A stretch of DNA of 57,200 nucleotides from Leptospirales bacterium (GTDB lineage: Bacteria > Spirochaetota > Leptospiria > Leptospirales > Leptonemataceae): NCBI GenBank assembly GCA_016788865.1, contig JAEUSB010000008.1:1-57200 (forward strand). Reading direction: 5' to 3'. The notes beneath the pieces are model-generated. The model saw only the letters and a program-made list of their open reading frames with translations, searched no databases and had not been told where the DNA came from. This document shows positions 8,603-17,273 of the stretch, one piece after another (the first letter of the stretch is position 1; each line of letters starts with the position of its first letter). A program made the position numbers and the translations under genes.

Positions 8603-10891
8603 TTGTTCCAAAAATGTCTTTGCTTCGTCAGCTTCCTTTGCGCGCTCGCGGTATCCGGTCTGCACGCACAATCGGTGGTTGATCTGGCTGGACGGGACCG
8701 TGTTCCGGTCGGGCGGGATCTCGAGATTTTTGAGGATTCTGAGGGACAGGTAGGTTTTGAAGAAGTCCAGAAAAAGAACTTCATCCAGTCCCAAGCCGAA
8801 ATCTACTCTGCAGGCTTTACAACTTCTACAGTCTGGGCGAGATTTCGAGTGAACGGCATTCAGGGTGTTTGGCCCTGGATCCTGCAAATCGAGTCGCCAC
8901 TCCTTGAAGAAGTCGACGTGTACTTTCTGGCACCGGACGGTACTTTTCAGAAGCGAACTACGGGACTCTGGTATCCGTTTGGATCGCGAGAGATTGCGCA
9001 CCGAACTTTCTTGTTTCGCGTGCCATTCGAATCGAATCAACAATTGACGGTCTACATTCGCGCGAAGACACGGGCCGCTTTTCTCTTGCCGGTTTCAATT
9101 GTTCGCTTTGATACGTTTCAAGCCTATGATTCCATCCTTGGAATCCTCTACGGGTTTTTTTACGGTTCGCTGTTTATCATTTCTAGCTATCACCTCTTTG
9201 TGTTTTTTTCCGTGCGGGATCCGCTGTATCTTTTCAACATTCTATTCTTTTCCACCGGCGCCGCCTTTATGGCAAGCCAGCAAGGTTACCTGTTTCAGTA
9301 TTTCCTGCCTGATGCGGGTCGTTGGTCGTTGACGATCAACCTTATGCTGAATTCTCTCGGTGCCTTCTGGGTCGGAATGTTCTGTCGGGCCTTCTTGAAT
9401 CTGAAGGTGGCAACCCCGAGGCTGGATCGCTTTGTTCAGATCATAAGCATATCTTCCCTGGCGCCGGTTGTGCTTTTGTTCGTTATGCCCTATGGCATTC
9501 TGGCACGGTTCATGGTGTTCCTGGTTATCATTTCGACGATCTTGATCTGCGTGATTGGGACTCTACTGGCCGTGCGGAGACATCGGAATGCGGGTCTGTT
9601 TCTGGCTGCCTTTTTGGTCTTTCTATCGGCTGCGTCAGTCTACGCATTGCGAAATCTTGGAGTTATTGCGCCTAACGTCTGGGTCAACAATGCTACCCAG
9701 CTGGGAGCGTTTGCCCAGCTAATTCTCTTGTCAATGGCTGTTGCGGATCGTATCAACACTCTCAAACGCGAAAGGGGCGAAGCGGAGCAGGCCAGCAAGA
9801 TGAAGTCGCAATTTCTCGCGACGATGAGCCATGAGATTCGCACTCCGATGAGTGGTGTTCTGGGTATGACCGGGATTCTGCTGGAAACAAAACTCGATGC
9901 CGAGCAAGAAAGAATCGCCAGAACGATTCAAAGGAGTTCAACAGCCTTGCTTGCCATATTGAATGACGTTCTCGATTTGTCCCGCATTGAGTCCGGGAAA
10001 TTGCAAAGCATACCTGAACCTTTTGAACTGAGGCAGCTACTTGTGGACGTGGTTGACATGTTCCGCCCATCCGTCTCGGAGAAAGTCCTGCTTCGACTCG
10101 ACCTGGACGACGGTCTTCCAGAGAATGTTTGTGGGGATGCGCCAAGACTCAGACAGATCCTGTTGAATCTGCTTGGCAATGCAGTAAAATTCACGCAATC
10201 TGGCAGTATTACGTTGCGGGTGCGCCGGGGAACAGAGTCCGCCGAGACCAGCAGATTTGTTTTTCAAGTCATAGACACCGGGATTGGGATTCCGGCAGAT
10301 AAGATATCAAAACTCTTTGAGGCGTTTTACCAGGTTGAAGGATCGTTTGCTCGTCGATTCGGTGGAGCGGGTCTGGGGCTTGCGATCGTCGCTCGATTGG
10401 TTGCACTCCTGGGCGGGACCATTCATGCACAGAGTAACGAGGGGCTGGGATCTTCCTTTTCCGTTGAAATTCCTTTTCTCAGGGAAGCCAATTTTGGACA
10501 TACAAGTAGCAGTCCGGCGGCGCGAGGCACGCTTATGAAACACGATATTCTGATCGCGGATGACGATCCCATAAGCCGGGAGGTGATCTTGCGAATTTGT
10601 GCCCGGCTCGGCCATACAGCTCAGGCTGTGGCCGGTGGATTTGAAGCTCTTGCCGCTCTTGAGAGCAAGAAGTTCACATTTATTTTCATGGATATGCATA
10701 TGCCTGGTCTCGATGGCTTGCAGACGACTGAGCGAATTCGCAGTCGCAAGGAATTTTCAGAACTGCGGATTGTCGCACTGACGGCGAACGTAATGCCCGA
10801 ACACCGTGAGTTATGCATCCAGGCAGGGATGAATGACTTCTTGAGCAAACCGGTAACACTCGAAGCAATCCAGCGTGTCTTACGCGAGTAG
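8603..10891 (+). CDS. Hybrid sensor histidine kinase with 7TMR-DISM sensor and receiver
   Basis: 762 residues. In order: signal peptide (1-22), an extracytoplasmic 7TMR-DISM extracellular domain (about 30-155), seven membrane helices (about 175-385), a HisKA domain with the phospho-accepting His410 in SHEIRTP, an HATPase domain with DTGIGI and FGGAGLGLAI (to about 630), and a receiver domain with Asp697 in FMDMHMPG. The architecture is a ligand-sensing phosphorelay kinase in which the final phosphate may pass to a separate HPt protein. The start is TTG: a strong GGAGGG lies six bases before it, and the protein then begins with a clean signal peptide. No cognate regulator is adjacent. Confidence 0.95.
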   Translation: MFQKCLCFVSFLCALAVSGLHAQSVVDLAGRDRVPVGRDLEIFEDSEGQVGFEEVQKKNFIQSQAEIYSAGFTTSTVWARFRVNGIQGVWPWILQIESPLLEEVDVYFLAPDGTFQKRTTGLWYPFGSREIAHRTFLFRVPFESNQQLTVYIRAKTRAAFLLPVSIVRFDTFQAYDSILGILYGFFYGSLFIISSYHLFVFFSVRDPLYLFNILFFSTGAAFMASQQGYLFQYFLPDAGRWSLTINLMLNSLGAFWVGMFCRAFLNLKVATPRLDRFVQIISISSLAPVVLLFVMPYGILARFMVFLVIISTILICVIGTLLAVRRHRNAGLFLAAFLVFLSAASVYALRNLGVIAPNVWVNNATQLGAFAQLILLSMAVADRINTLKRERGEAEQASKMKSQFLATMSHEIRTPMSGVLGMTGILLETKLDAEQERIARTIQRSSTALLAILNDVLDLSRIESGKLQSIPEPFELRQLLVDVVDMFRPSVSEKVLLRLDLDDGLPENVCGDAPRLRQILLNLLGNAVKFTQSGSITLRVRRGTESAETSRFVFQVIDTGIGIPADKISKLFEAFYQVEGSFARRFGGAGLGLAIVARLVALLGGTIHAQSNEGLGSSFSVEIPFLREANFGHTSSSPAARGTLMKHDILIADDDPISREVILRICARLGHTAQAVAGGFEALAALESKKFTFIFMDMHMPGLDGLQTTERIRSRKEFSELRIVALTANVMPEHRELCIQAGMNDFLSKPVTLEAIQRVLRE
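9669..9677 (-). repeat. Dispersed word CGTTAKGCG, copy 1
   Basis: Reads CGTTAGGCG on the minus strand inside the hybrid kinase gene, where the sense codons are GCG-CCT-AAC-GTC. Confidence 0.5.
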
Positions 10892-10916
10892 GGCTAGCAA
10901 GCCGCGATTCATTAGC

Positions 10917-11420
10917 TCAAAGCAGGATCTGATCCGTCCGTAGCGCCCGAGCGCCTTTGAATAGAAAAACCGGAATTGAGTTTAGATCTTCGAGTTGGCT
11001 GGAAAACTCGGGACTCTCGGGCGAATAGAGTTTGGATAAACGATAAAGACCAAGAAATTTTCCCGTGACCTCGTATGCGCCGCCCGAAATCAAGAACTGA
11101 ATTCTGGCATCTCCGTCACTATCAAAACGATCCTCGCGGTACTTGTAGTAGATCGGTTTCCCTTCGAGATCATAGAACTCCAGAAAATCTCCTTCGCGCC
11201 GACTGTATCTGAGTCGAATGCTTGCGGGTATTTCGTTCTTTTTGATTTTCTCGATCAGTTCCCGCCGCCGGAGATCTGCTTCTCGTATGTCGCCCTCATA
11301 GGGCTTTTCCTTTTCCTGGGCTATTAGACTTGCAGGTGATTCAGCCGACGTCAGATTGACGGCAATGTTGAGACCCAGAAAGAAGAGACCGGCAACGAGA
11401 AATCGATAGAATTGCTTCAT
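10917..11420 (-). CDS. Exported protein of unknown function
   Basis: 167 residues. An N-terminal signal peptide (about 1-26, ending near TSAES) precedes a charged mature domain rich in Arg, Lys and Glu, with a beta-rich middle (FLEFYDLEGKPIYYKYREDRFD). I recognise no family. The ATG overlaps the stop of the HEAT-repeat gene by four bases (ATGA), so it is translationally coupled and is the third gene of the response-regulator operon. A possible role is an envelope protein working with the exported HEAT-repeat protein. Confidence 0.75.
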   Translation of the reverse strand: MKQFYRFLVAGLFFLGLNIAVNLTSAESPASLIAQEKEKPYEGDIREADLRRRELIEKIKKNEIPASIRLRYSRREGDFLEFYDLEGKPIYYKYREDRFDSDGDARIQFLISGGAYEVTGKFLGLYRLSKLYSPESPEFSSQLEDLNSIPVFLFKGARALRTDQILL

Positions 11421-12622
11421 TTGTCTGTTTCTGGATCAAGTTCCGATCCAGGTTTGGCTGGCTGTTTGTCCCAGTTGTCCAGCGCCTGTTGTGCCGCTTT
11501 CTTCACCCTGACGTTGTCGTCATACTTTGCCTTGTATGCCAGTAGATCTTTGGCTTCCGCAACTTTCATCTCGCCCAATTGACGCACGGCGCGCAACCGT
11601 ACTGAGGGGTCATCGTCTTTGGCTGCAGACATGATTTCCGGTACCATGGAGCGGTCACCCAGTCGCATTAAAGCAATCATGCCTTGATAGCGTAAGCGGC
11701 TCATGCGAATTCGTTCTTTGGGATTCTTCTGATTGCGAATTGATTCGAGGATTTCCTTTATTACAGGAATTGCTGTGGCTTCTTTCATGCGTCCAAGGGA
11801 ATTGACCGCGTAAGCACGCAGATCCGGATCTTTCTCTTCATTCTTTGCAAGTTTCGTGAGGTATTCGCGGCCTTCTGTCGCCTTAACGTCGCCTAGATAG
11901 AGAACGGCAGCACGGCGAACCTCTTCATGCGTCTCGCTATCCTCTGCCTTTGCAATCAGATATGTGAGATCTGCTTTGTACTCCATGGCTCCCAGAGCAC
12001 GAATGATAGCCGTGAATTTGCCCACGTCCTTCTTTGCATCCAGGGTCTTCATCATAGTCGCAAGTGGTTCGCCACCAGATTTCAGTTCGAGTTCACGAAT
12101 CCCGCTAATTGCTGCAAGCTGCACGTCGTCCTGTTTGTCTTTCAGTCCGGCCAGAAATGCAGGTTCCCCTTCTTTAGCTTTCATCTCCGTGAGAATCCGC
12201 ATGCTACTCTCGCGAACCGCTGGATCCAGGTCTTCCGTGCAAAGTTTCACGAGAATTGGAATGAACTCTTTTTGTTCTGACTCATCGAGAGTGCGAACGC
12301 GACGTATTTCGTTTCTGCGATCAGTGGAACTGGAGTAAAGTATTCGCTGCTTGAGTGACTCCAGCTGTGTCTTGCGTTTTTCTGGATCTCGGGGAGGTGT
12401 CTTCTCGGCATTTTCTCCCACCTTTTTGTCTGAGGGCTTATCGGTTTTCTTTTCTACCTTCTGTTCTTTCTCTGGAGGCGTGGGCTTTCTGGTTTGTTCC
12501 GCGGTAACGGGATTCACCAGCAGCAACATCAACGGTAAGGTGACGAGCGCCCCGACCGTCAGGTGCGCATACCCGGGTGGAAAACTGTTAGGCGGTGCGA
12601 AGTTCCTGGTTTTCGTTCTCAA
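11417..12622 (-). CDS. Exported HEAT-repeat protein
   Basis: About 401 residues from a proposed TTG at 12622. That start gives a basic N-terminus (MRTKTRNF), then a hydrophobic segment ([16 protein letters not shown]) that may be a signal peptide or anchor, and a Lys/Pro/Glu-rich linker. The rest is a chain of about seven HEAT/Armadillo-type helical repeats, for example [19 protein letters not shown] and [20 protein letters not shown]. Such solenoids bind other proteins. The frame is open further upstream, but that part runs inside the response-regulator gene in another frame and is unlikely to be used. With this start the two genes overlap by 35 bases. Start choice is uncertain. Confidence 0.8.
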   Translation of the reverse strand: MRTKTRNFAPPNSFPPGYAHLTVGALVTLPLMLLLVNPVTAEQTRKPTPPEKEQKVEKKTDKPSDKKVGENAEKTPPRDPEKRKTQLESLKQRILYSSSTDRRNEIRRVRTLDESEQKEFIPILVKLCTEDLDPAVRESSMRILTEMKAKEGEPAFLAGLKDKQDDVQLAAISGIRELELKSGGEPLATMMKTLDAKKDVGKFTAIIRALGAMEYKADLTYLIAKAEDSETHEEVRRAAVLYLGDVKATEGREYLTKLAKNEEKDPDLRAYAVNSLGRMKEATAIPVIKEILESIRNQKNPKERIRMSRLRYQGMIALMRLGDRSMVPEIMSAAKDDDPSVRLRAVRQLGEMKVAEAKDLLAYKAKYDDNVRVKKAAQQALDNWDKQPAKPGSELDPETDK

Positions 12623-13073
12623 GCTCAGAGATGCGCTTTTCAAGAAGCGCAAGCATCCGCTGATTCTCAACATTCTCACGAAACTTCTGAATGAGTCCGG
12701 CAATATCGTCTTTGAGATTTTCCATGTTCCAGGGTTTTTCAATGTAGCGATTGAGTCCCCCTTTGTTGACTGCATGGATGGCACTGGCCAGGCCAGCATG
12801 GCCGGTGAGTAGGATCTTGATTGTATCTGGCAGGTTTCTGTGCACTTCCTCAAGAAACTGATCTCCTTTAATTCCGGGCATCACCTGGTCTGTGATGATA
12901 ACTTCGACATAGCCGCCGGTTTCGCGAATCTGACTGATGAGGGAGAGCCCTTCTTCTGCACTGGTCGCAACCTCAATCTCATGGCTTTGACCAAAATGTT
13001 CCCTGAGTTGTTCACGTAACGTCTCAAGGACGCTGATTTCATCGTCTACGCACAGAATGTAGCCCTTTTCCAC
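12588..13073 (-). CDS. Response regulator receiver protein with C-terminal coiled coil
   Basis: 161 residues. A receiver domain fills 1-125, with acidic pocket Asp10/Asp11/Glu12, phospho-acceptor Asp62 in ITDQVMPG, Thr in LLTGH and Lys in YIEKPW. The form LTGHAG...RYIEKPWN resembles the RpfG/HupR group of receivers. After the receiver there is only a predicted coiled coil (about 130-158, heptads of Leu/Glu), with no DNA-binding or enzymatic output domain. It may signal through protein contacts. It heads an operon with the HEAT-repeat protein and a small exported protein. Its kinase is not adjacent. Confidence 0.93.
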   Translation of the reverse strand: MEKGYILCVDDEISVLETLREQLREHFGQSHEIEVATSAEEGLSLISQIRETGGYVEVIITDQVMPGIKGDQFLEEVHRNLPDTIKILLTGHAGLASAIHAVNKGGLNRYIEKPWNMENLKDDIAGLIQKFRENVENQRMLALLEKRISELENENQELRTA

Positions 13074-13191
13074 CGTCTCCCCCTTGAAGATCGACCCGTC
13101 TCAGGTTTTCTTGAGTAAACCGAATCGGTTTGGGCGGGCAAGAAAAATATTTGATTCCCCTCAAAACCAGCATTTGCGAGGAGTAGGTATA

Positions 13192-13434
13192 ATGCCGTAT
13201 AAATATCTGAAGACCGAACAGTTCATCCCTAACAAAGGAATGAGCTTTACCATGTATGAGATCGAGGGTGAAAACACCATCACGCGTATGCTGACATGGA
13301 TTCCTGATGTAGATCAGATTTCAATTTATCCAAAGCCGCCTGTGAAGCAACTCTTCGCTCCGGAGCGTTGCGAAGGTGTACTGGAGAATGAGTTTATGGG
13401 CCTGTGGGCCGAGGGGGAAAATAGGAAAAAATAA
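13192..13434 (+). CDS. Small conserved-looking protein of unknown function
   Basis: 80 residues from the ATG at 13192, chosen because GAGGAG lies eight bases upstream. The frame is open further upstream but without a comparable site. The protein is soluble, acidic to neutral, with several aromatic residues (MPYKYLKTEQF, MLTWIPDVDQISIYPKPP). I recognise no domain. It sits between a divergent response-regulator operon and tRNA-Phe, and its stop is four bases from the tRNA end on the opposite strand. A short cytoplasmic protein is likely; no function can be given. Confidence 0.65.
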   Translation: MPYKYLKTEQFIPNKGMSFTMYEIEGENTITRMLTWIPDVDQISIYPKPPVKQLFAPERCEGVLENEFMGLWAEGENRKK

Positions 13435-13438
13435 CAAC

Positions 13439-13514
<76 letters not shown>

Positions 13515-13551
13515 GCCCAGAAAGGCAAGAGACGCCTGGGGCGCCCTGGTG

Positions 13552-14172
13552 TCAAAGTGTTTTCATAAATCGATTCATCAGGCAATCGACAAAACGCCCC
13601 CGGTCTACTGGTCTGCCCAATTGCTGGCTCACGCTGGTGATCTTGAGGTTTGGGTCCCCGCAGGGATCAATTCCCTTGAACGTACTCAGATCATTGCAGA
13701 CGTTGATTGCGATTCCGTGTGACGTGAAGAACGATTTGAACTGAACGCCAATCGAAGCGATTTTTTCTCCGGTATCAAGATAGAGCCCCGGCGCATCTTT
13801 TAAGGAATGCGCGCGAATGTTGAACACAGATTCAAGCGCCTCGGCCCCACTCGCCAGAAGTTCCTTGAAGTACAGGCTTATACCAAACTCACGCCGTTTC
13901 AAGTCGAGATGCGGATAGAAGACCACCTGACCAGGTTCATGCGCCGTTACATCTCCCCCGCGACCAATCTCAAAAAAATCGATACCCTGTGATTGCAAGA
14001 CGGCCGCGTCATAGTGAAGGCTGGTTTTCTTGAAAGTAACACCGGCCGTGATTGTTCGTGGATGTTCACAAACCAGCAGCAATTCGCGTCGTTGCAATCG
14101 GAGTTGGTTTTGCAGGGCCAGATAGTCTCGATAAGCAATGGGCTCATGCAAGCGGACGATTTGCTGGATCAT
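13552..14172 (-). CDS. lipB: Octanoyltransferase (lipoate biosynthesis)
   Basis: 206 residues, typical for LipB. The enzyme moves octanoyl groups from acyl-carrier protein to lipoyl domains of 2-oxoacid dehydrogenases and the glycine cleavage system. The family motif RGGDVTAHEPGQVVFYPHLDL is at about 90-110. The catalytic Lys is in GEKIASIGVQFK, and the catalytic Cys is in the PCG motif of FKGIDPCG. The GVQFKSFFTSHGIAINV stretch matches the usual GV-x7-HGxAxNV pattern. It lies nine bases downstream of a small lipoprotein gene on the same strand. No lipA is nearby. Confidence 0.96.
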   Translation of the reverse strand: MIQQIVRLHEPIAYRDYLALQNQLRLQRRELLLVCEHPRTITAGVTFKKTSLHYDAAVLQSQGIDFFEIGRGGDVTAHEPGQVVFYPHLDLKRREFGISLYFKELLASGAEALESVFNIRAHSLKDAPGLYLDTGEKIASIGVQFKSFFTSHGIAINVCNDLSTFKGIDPCGDPNLKITSVSQQLGRPVDRGRFVDCLMNRFMKTL

Positions 14173-14181
14173 AAAACTCCA

Positions 14182-14541
14182 TCATTGCGAATCTATCTGG
14201 CAATTGCGAATAACGTAAACTCCCGATGTAGTGCCAGCAGTATACTCGCCGCCGGAATTCTTGCCTCCCATAAACTCTTCTGTGTACTCAAGCTTGCCCG
14301 TGACTGTCACCGTGCGCTTGTGAAATTTTCTGGGCCATTCCTGAACATTCAGGCAATATACCATGAAATCGTTTGAAATGACTACGCCGGAGATTCGAGC
14401 ATCCTCGGCCGTTCCGGTGACATGAACGAGTTGGCCGACCATTGGATTCTTTGCATTCTGCGACGCTGGCGCTGCCACTCGCGAAGAGCAGCGATCGCAG
14501 GCCAGGGCGACGAACATGAATCCCAAAACCATAGCTTTCAT
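14182..14541 (-). CDS. Small lipoprotein, possibly OB-fold
   Basis: 119 residues from the ATG at 14541. That start gives a short hydrophobic leader ending in VALAC, a plausible relaxed spirochaetal lipobox. A further in-frame ATG lies 13 codons upstream but adds a polar, non-signal N-terminus. The mature part has a repeated beta pattern (VGQLVHVTGTAEDARISGVVI ... RTVTVTGKLEYTEEF), which suggests a small OB-fold-like barrel. No known family is assigned. It precedes lipB by nine bases and is probably co-transcribed with it. Confidence 0.65.
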   Translation of the reverse strand: MKAMVLGFMFVALACDRCSSRVAAPASQNAKNPMVGQLVHVTGTAEDARISGVVISNDFMVYCLNVQEWPRKFHKRTVTVTGKLEYTEEFMGGKNSGGEYTAGTTSGVYVIRNCQIDSQ

Positions 14542-14596
14542 AACCTGAATTGAAATCCCGGTTTGGCATTCGTCAAACAATAATCGCCGATTCTGC

Positions 14597-15694
14597 TTGC
14601 GAACTGATTCAGTTTTGTTCCTCTTGCCAGCGATGCCCTCCTATTCGGGAAATTCTGATTCGTTCATGCCCGTTCGGATTTTGCCGGATTCGGTTTCGGC
14701 ACTGTTCCCGGATCGAGGAACCGCAAGGTCTATGCGAAGTTTGCTACGGATAGCACGGAGCTGGGGCGGACTGGAGCGTCCATTTCTCAATCGATTGCCG
14801 ACGACCGAATCGGATACTACCGTCTATGTCTGGGCCCGGAAGACGGCGCTTGATGAAATATCGATGCTCCATTTCCTGCTGAATCGTTCTCCGCACCGAG
14901 GGCCCTGGCGCGCTTTTGGCTCCCATCTCGAGGATGCACCGGAACCCTTTCGGGATGTGCGCGGATTGAGCCAGCGAGTTTGCCGCGAAGGTTCCTTGCG
15001 GAATCGTCTAACGGCGGCTTTGATGCAACGAGACCCGGCGGCGGAGGAATCCAGTATGTCAGTCAGCGGGGAAAAACTCTATATTCCGGAATTGAGTTAT
15101 GAACGCGGCCGAATCGAAGAGTTTGAACTTCCGGAATCAATCAGCACCAATATGGCCCTGCGCGTTATTCCCGTTAGCATTGCAGGAGACTATTTTTGCC
15201 GCGACCTGCTCGACAGAACGGATATGTTTATTTGCGCGGGTAAGCCCATTCATCCGCCCGCCTCTGTTGCAGACGTTGCACACTTCAATCAGCAGTGTCG
15301 GGTTGCATTACAAAAGCAAACGCCAATTCTGGCATCTCATCTAATCGCATTGGCACTTTTTGAGTATCGCCTGGAGCACAAAGCATTTCGCTTTGAGAAG
15401 ATTGAATCAAGATTTAACGATCTTTCGCGACAGGTTAGTAGATCTGATTTTCCATACGATGAAAGATTGCGGAACGCTGAGTTTCGCTCCTTGCGAATGC
15501 ATCGCTTTCGCAGATGCTGTCAACGCTGGTTCTATCCTGTGGACGGAAAATGGTTTTTTCATACAGAAGAATACCCGGATAGCGAAGGTCATCATCTCCT
15601 GGGTTACCTCTGGTTTGCAGATCAGGCAGTGCATATAATGTACGAACTGGGAATGAATCGGCATGATCTCGATACCTTCATTGCATCGCATTGA
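14597..15694 (+). CDS. Protein of unknown function
   Basis: 365 residues if it begins at the TTG at 14597; an ATG at 14636 is also in frame. Neither has a clear ribosome-binding site. The protein is rich in Arg, Phe and Leu, has no signal peptide or membrane segment, and shows no motif I recognise. Its C-terminal third has clustered aromatic and basic residues (RFRRCCQRWFYPVDGKWFFH). It is divergent from lipB, and its stop overlaps or nearly touches the membrane AraC regulator that follows, so the two form a unit. Confidence 0.65.
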   Translation: MRTDSVLFLLPAMPSYSGNSDSFMPVRILPDSVSALFPDRGTARSMRSLLRIARSWGGLERPFLNRLPTTESDTTVYVWARKTALDEISMLHFLLNRSPHRGPWRAFGSHLEDAPEPFRDVRGLSQRVCREGSLRNRLTAALMQRDPAAEESSMSVSGEKLYIPELSYERGRIEEFELPESISTNMALRVIPVSIAGDYFCRDLLDRTDMFICAGKPIHPPASVADVAHFNQQCRVALQKQTPILASHLIALALFEYRLEHKAFRFEKIESRFNDLSRQVSRSDFPYDERLRNAEFRSLRMHRFRRCCQRWFYPVDGKWFFHTEEYPDSEGHHLLGYLWFADQAVHIMYELGMNRHDLDTFIASH

Positions 15695-15720
15695 GCAGGG
15701 AGCAGGGGACTGTAAGCCAG

Positions 15721-16764
15721 ATGGCGGAATTCTTTACGTATTTTGGTGCCGGTTCCGCGGCAATGATTGGGATCGGGCAACTACTCCGTGGATTGTCCCG
15801 GCGAAACACCATCCTTGCTCTCTTCTTCTGTGCGAGTGGAGTCCAGTTGACGTCTGCAATGCTATTCGACGGAAGCATGGCTGCATATCCGGGACTATTA
15901 ATCGCGCACATCATCTTCGCCGCTTCGGCAGGTCCGTTCTTGTTTCTGTTCTTTACGTCGCTCCTTGAGGAAGAGTTACGATTCACGAAAATCTTGGGTC
16001 TTCAATTCGCTTTCCCCTCTCTATCATTTTGCTTCGTAATATTTGCGACAATTCTCGATCCGACCAACTTGAGTCGTTGGGTCATCGAGTTCCAGCTGCC
16101 GGAAATGGGTTTGTTGCGCTTCTTTTCCATTCTCGCTGGCCTGCTGACTGTTGGAAACCTTTTGTACCTCCTTGGTCGTGCGATCATAATCTGGGACCCG
16201 GAGCGGGGCAAAGGTGGCCGCCTTCTGATCGTTTCGGGATTTGTGCTCCTCGCATTCGTTGCGGCGGCCGGGATTACGCTTGGAATTGCACTGAAATACT
16301 TCTTCGCCATTAAGGTTGCACTGGCACTACTCGTGCTGGCATTCTACCTCGCGGCGCAGCACTACCCTTTCTTGCTTAATCAGGGCACGGAAGCGGATCA
16401 AAAACGATTTGCGCGATCTTTGCTCCATGGATTGGATCTCGATGAGCTTTCGGCCAGACTTCATCAACTCATCGCGGTAGAGAAACTCTTCTGTGATGAA
16501 GATCTTACTCTTCCCAGGCTGGCTCAGGCATTGAACATTGCCTCCCATCAGCTTTCGCAGTACCTCAACCAGCACCTGGGAAAGAATTTCACCACTTATA
16601 TCAACGAATTTAGGGTGAATGAGGCTCGCAATCTGTTGCTTGAGCAACCGGATCGAACCACGCTTTCGATTGGGCTGGCTGTGGGTTTCAATTCGAATTC
16701 CGCCTTTCATGAGGCCTTTGTAAGATTCACCGGCATTCCCCCGGGCCGCTTTCGGAAAAAGTGA
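15721..16764 (+). CDS. Membrane-anchored AraC-family transcriptional regulator
   Basis: 347 residues from the ATG at 15721, preceded at a long spacing by GGGGA. A TTG at 15691 is the alternative and would overlap the previous stop. About seven hydrophobic segments fill residues 8-220. An AraC/XylS DNA-binding domain with two helix-turn-helix units follows at about 245-347 (LTLPRLAQALNIASHQLSQYLN and LSIGLAVGFNSNSAFHEAFVRFTGIPPGRFRKK). The architecture, a polytopic sensor fused to AraC, is frequent in Leptospira. It probably reads an envelope signal and acts on DNA from the membrane. The lipoprotein gene 77 bases downstream is a candidate target. Confidence 0.9.
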   Translation: MAEFFTYFGAGSAAMIGIGQLLRGLSRRNTILALFFCASGVQLTSAMLFDGSMAAYPGLLIAHIIFAASAGPFLFLFFTSLLEEELRFTKILGLQFAFPSLSFCFVIFATILDPTNLSRWVIEFQLPEMGLLRFFSILAGLLTVGNLLYLLGRAIIIWDPERGKGGRLLIVSGFVLLAFVAAAGITLGIALKYFFAIKVALALLVLAFYLAAQHYPFLLNQGTEADQKRFARSLLHGLDLDELSARLHQLIAVEKLFCDEDLTLPRLAQALNIASHQLSQYLNQHLGKNFTTYINEFRVNEARNLLLEQPDRTTLSIGLAVGFNSNSAFHEAFVRFTGIPPGRFRKK

Positions 16765-16841
16765 TCCTTCGGATTTATAGATCAGGAAGATGTTTTATGC
16801 GCTTTCTGCTAAACTGCATACGTCAAGAAAGGAGCTCAGTC

Positions 16842-17267
16842 ATGAAATACCAGCGAGTTGCTGTCGTAGTGTTGTTAGCGTTTGGTTGTTCCGTCGGTGG
16901 AAATGATGTCATATCCGATGAGCGCTTTGATCGGCGCCTGGAAAATGCCATCGCAACGAAACTCGCAGCTTGTGCACCATACCCGGGTGATTCATCATCT
17001 TCTTCCCAAACAAACGCTGATCTCAACCTGGCAAATCTCATTGCGTCTGGCTTTCTTATCACGCTAAACCGATTATTTCATTCTCCGGAGCACTATACAG
17101 AAAAGGACGCCAATTTCTGTATTGCCGCGATCCTATTTACTCCCTGCGTGCCGCGTTCCGGAGATCAGTTAGCCGCTGTCTACACGCAGAAAATTCTCTT
17201 CTGCTATCCCGGCGCCGCCTCGTTCTGGGATCGTCAGCATTTTGGCCAAGGCGATTTGTTCCAGTAG
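16842..17267 (+). CDS. Putative lipoprotein
   Basis: 141 residues from the ATG at 16842, chosen because GGAG lies just upstream and the product then starts with a lipoprotein signal (MKYQRVAVVVLLAFGC). The acylated Cys would be residue 17, after LAFG. The mature part carries five more Cys residues (near CAPYPG, FCIA, TPCVP and FCYPG), so disulfides are possible, plus a Ser-rich patch. No family is recognised; this pattern is common among spirochaetal surface or periplasmic lipoproteins. It follows the membrane AraC gene and converges with the next operon with six bases between stops. Confidence 0.75.
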   Translation: MKYQRVAVVVLLAFGCSVGGNDVISDERFDRRLENAIATKLAACAPYPGDSSSSSQTNADLNLANLIASGFLITLNRLFHSPEHYTEKDANFCIAAILFTPCVPRSGDQLAAVYTQKILFCYPGAASFWDRQHFGQGDLFQ

Positions 17268-17273
17268 AGGTTT

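Noticed and set aside
12623..12853. Upstream extension of the HEAT-repeat gene
   Set aside because: The extra codons lie inside the response-regulator gene in another frame and put about 77 polar, non-signal residues before the hydrophobic leader.
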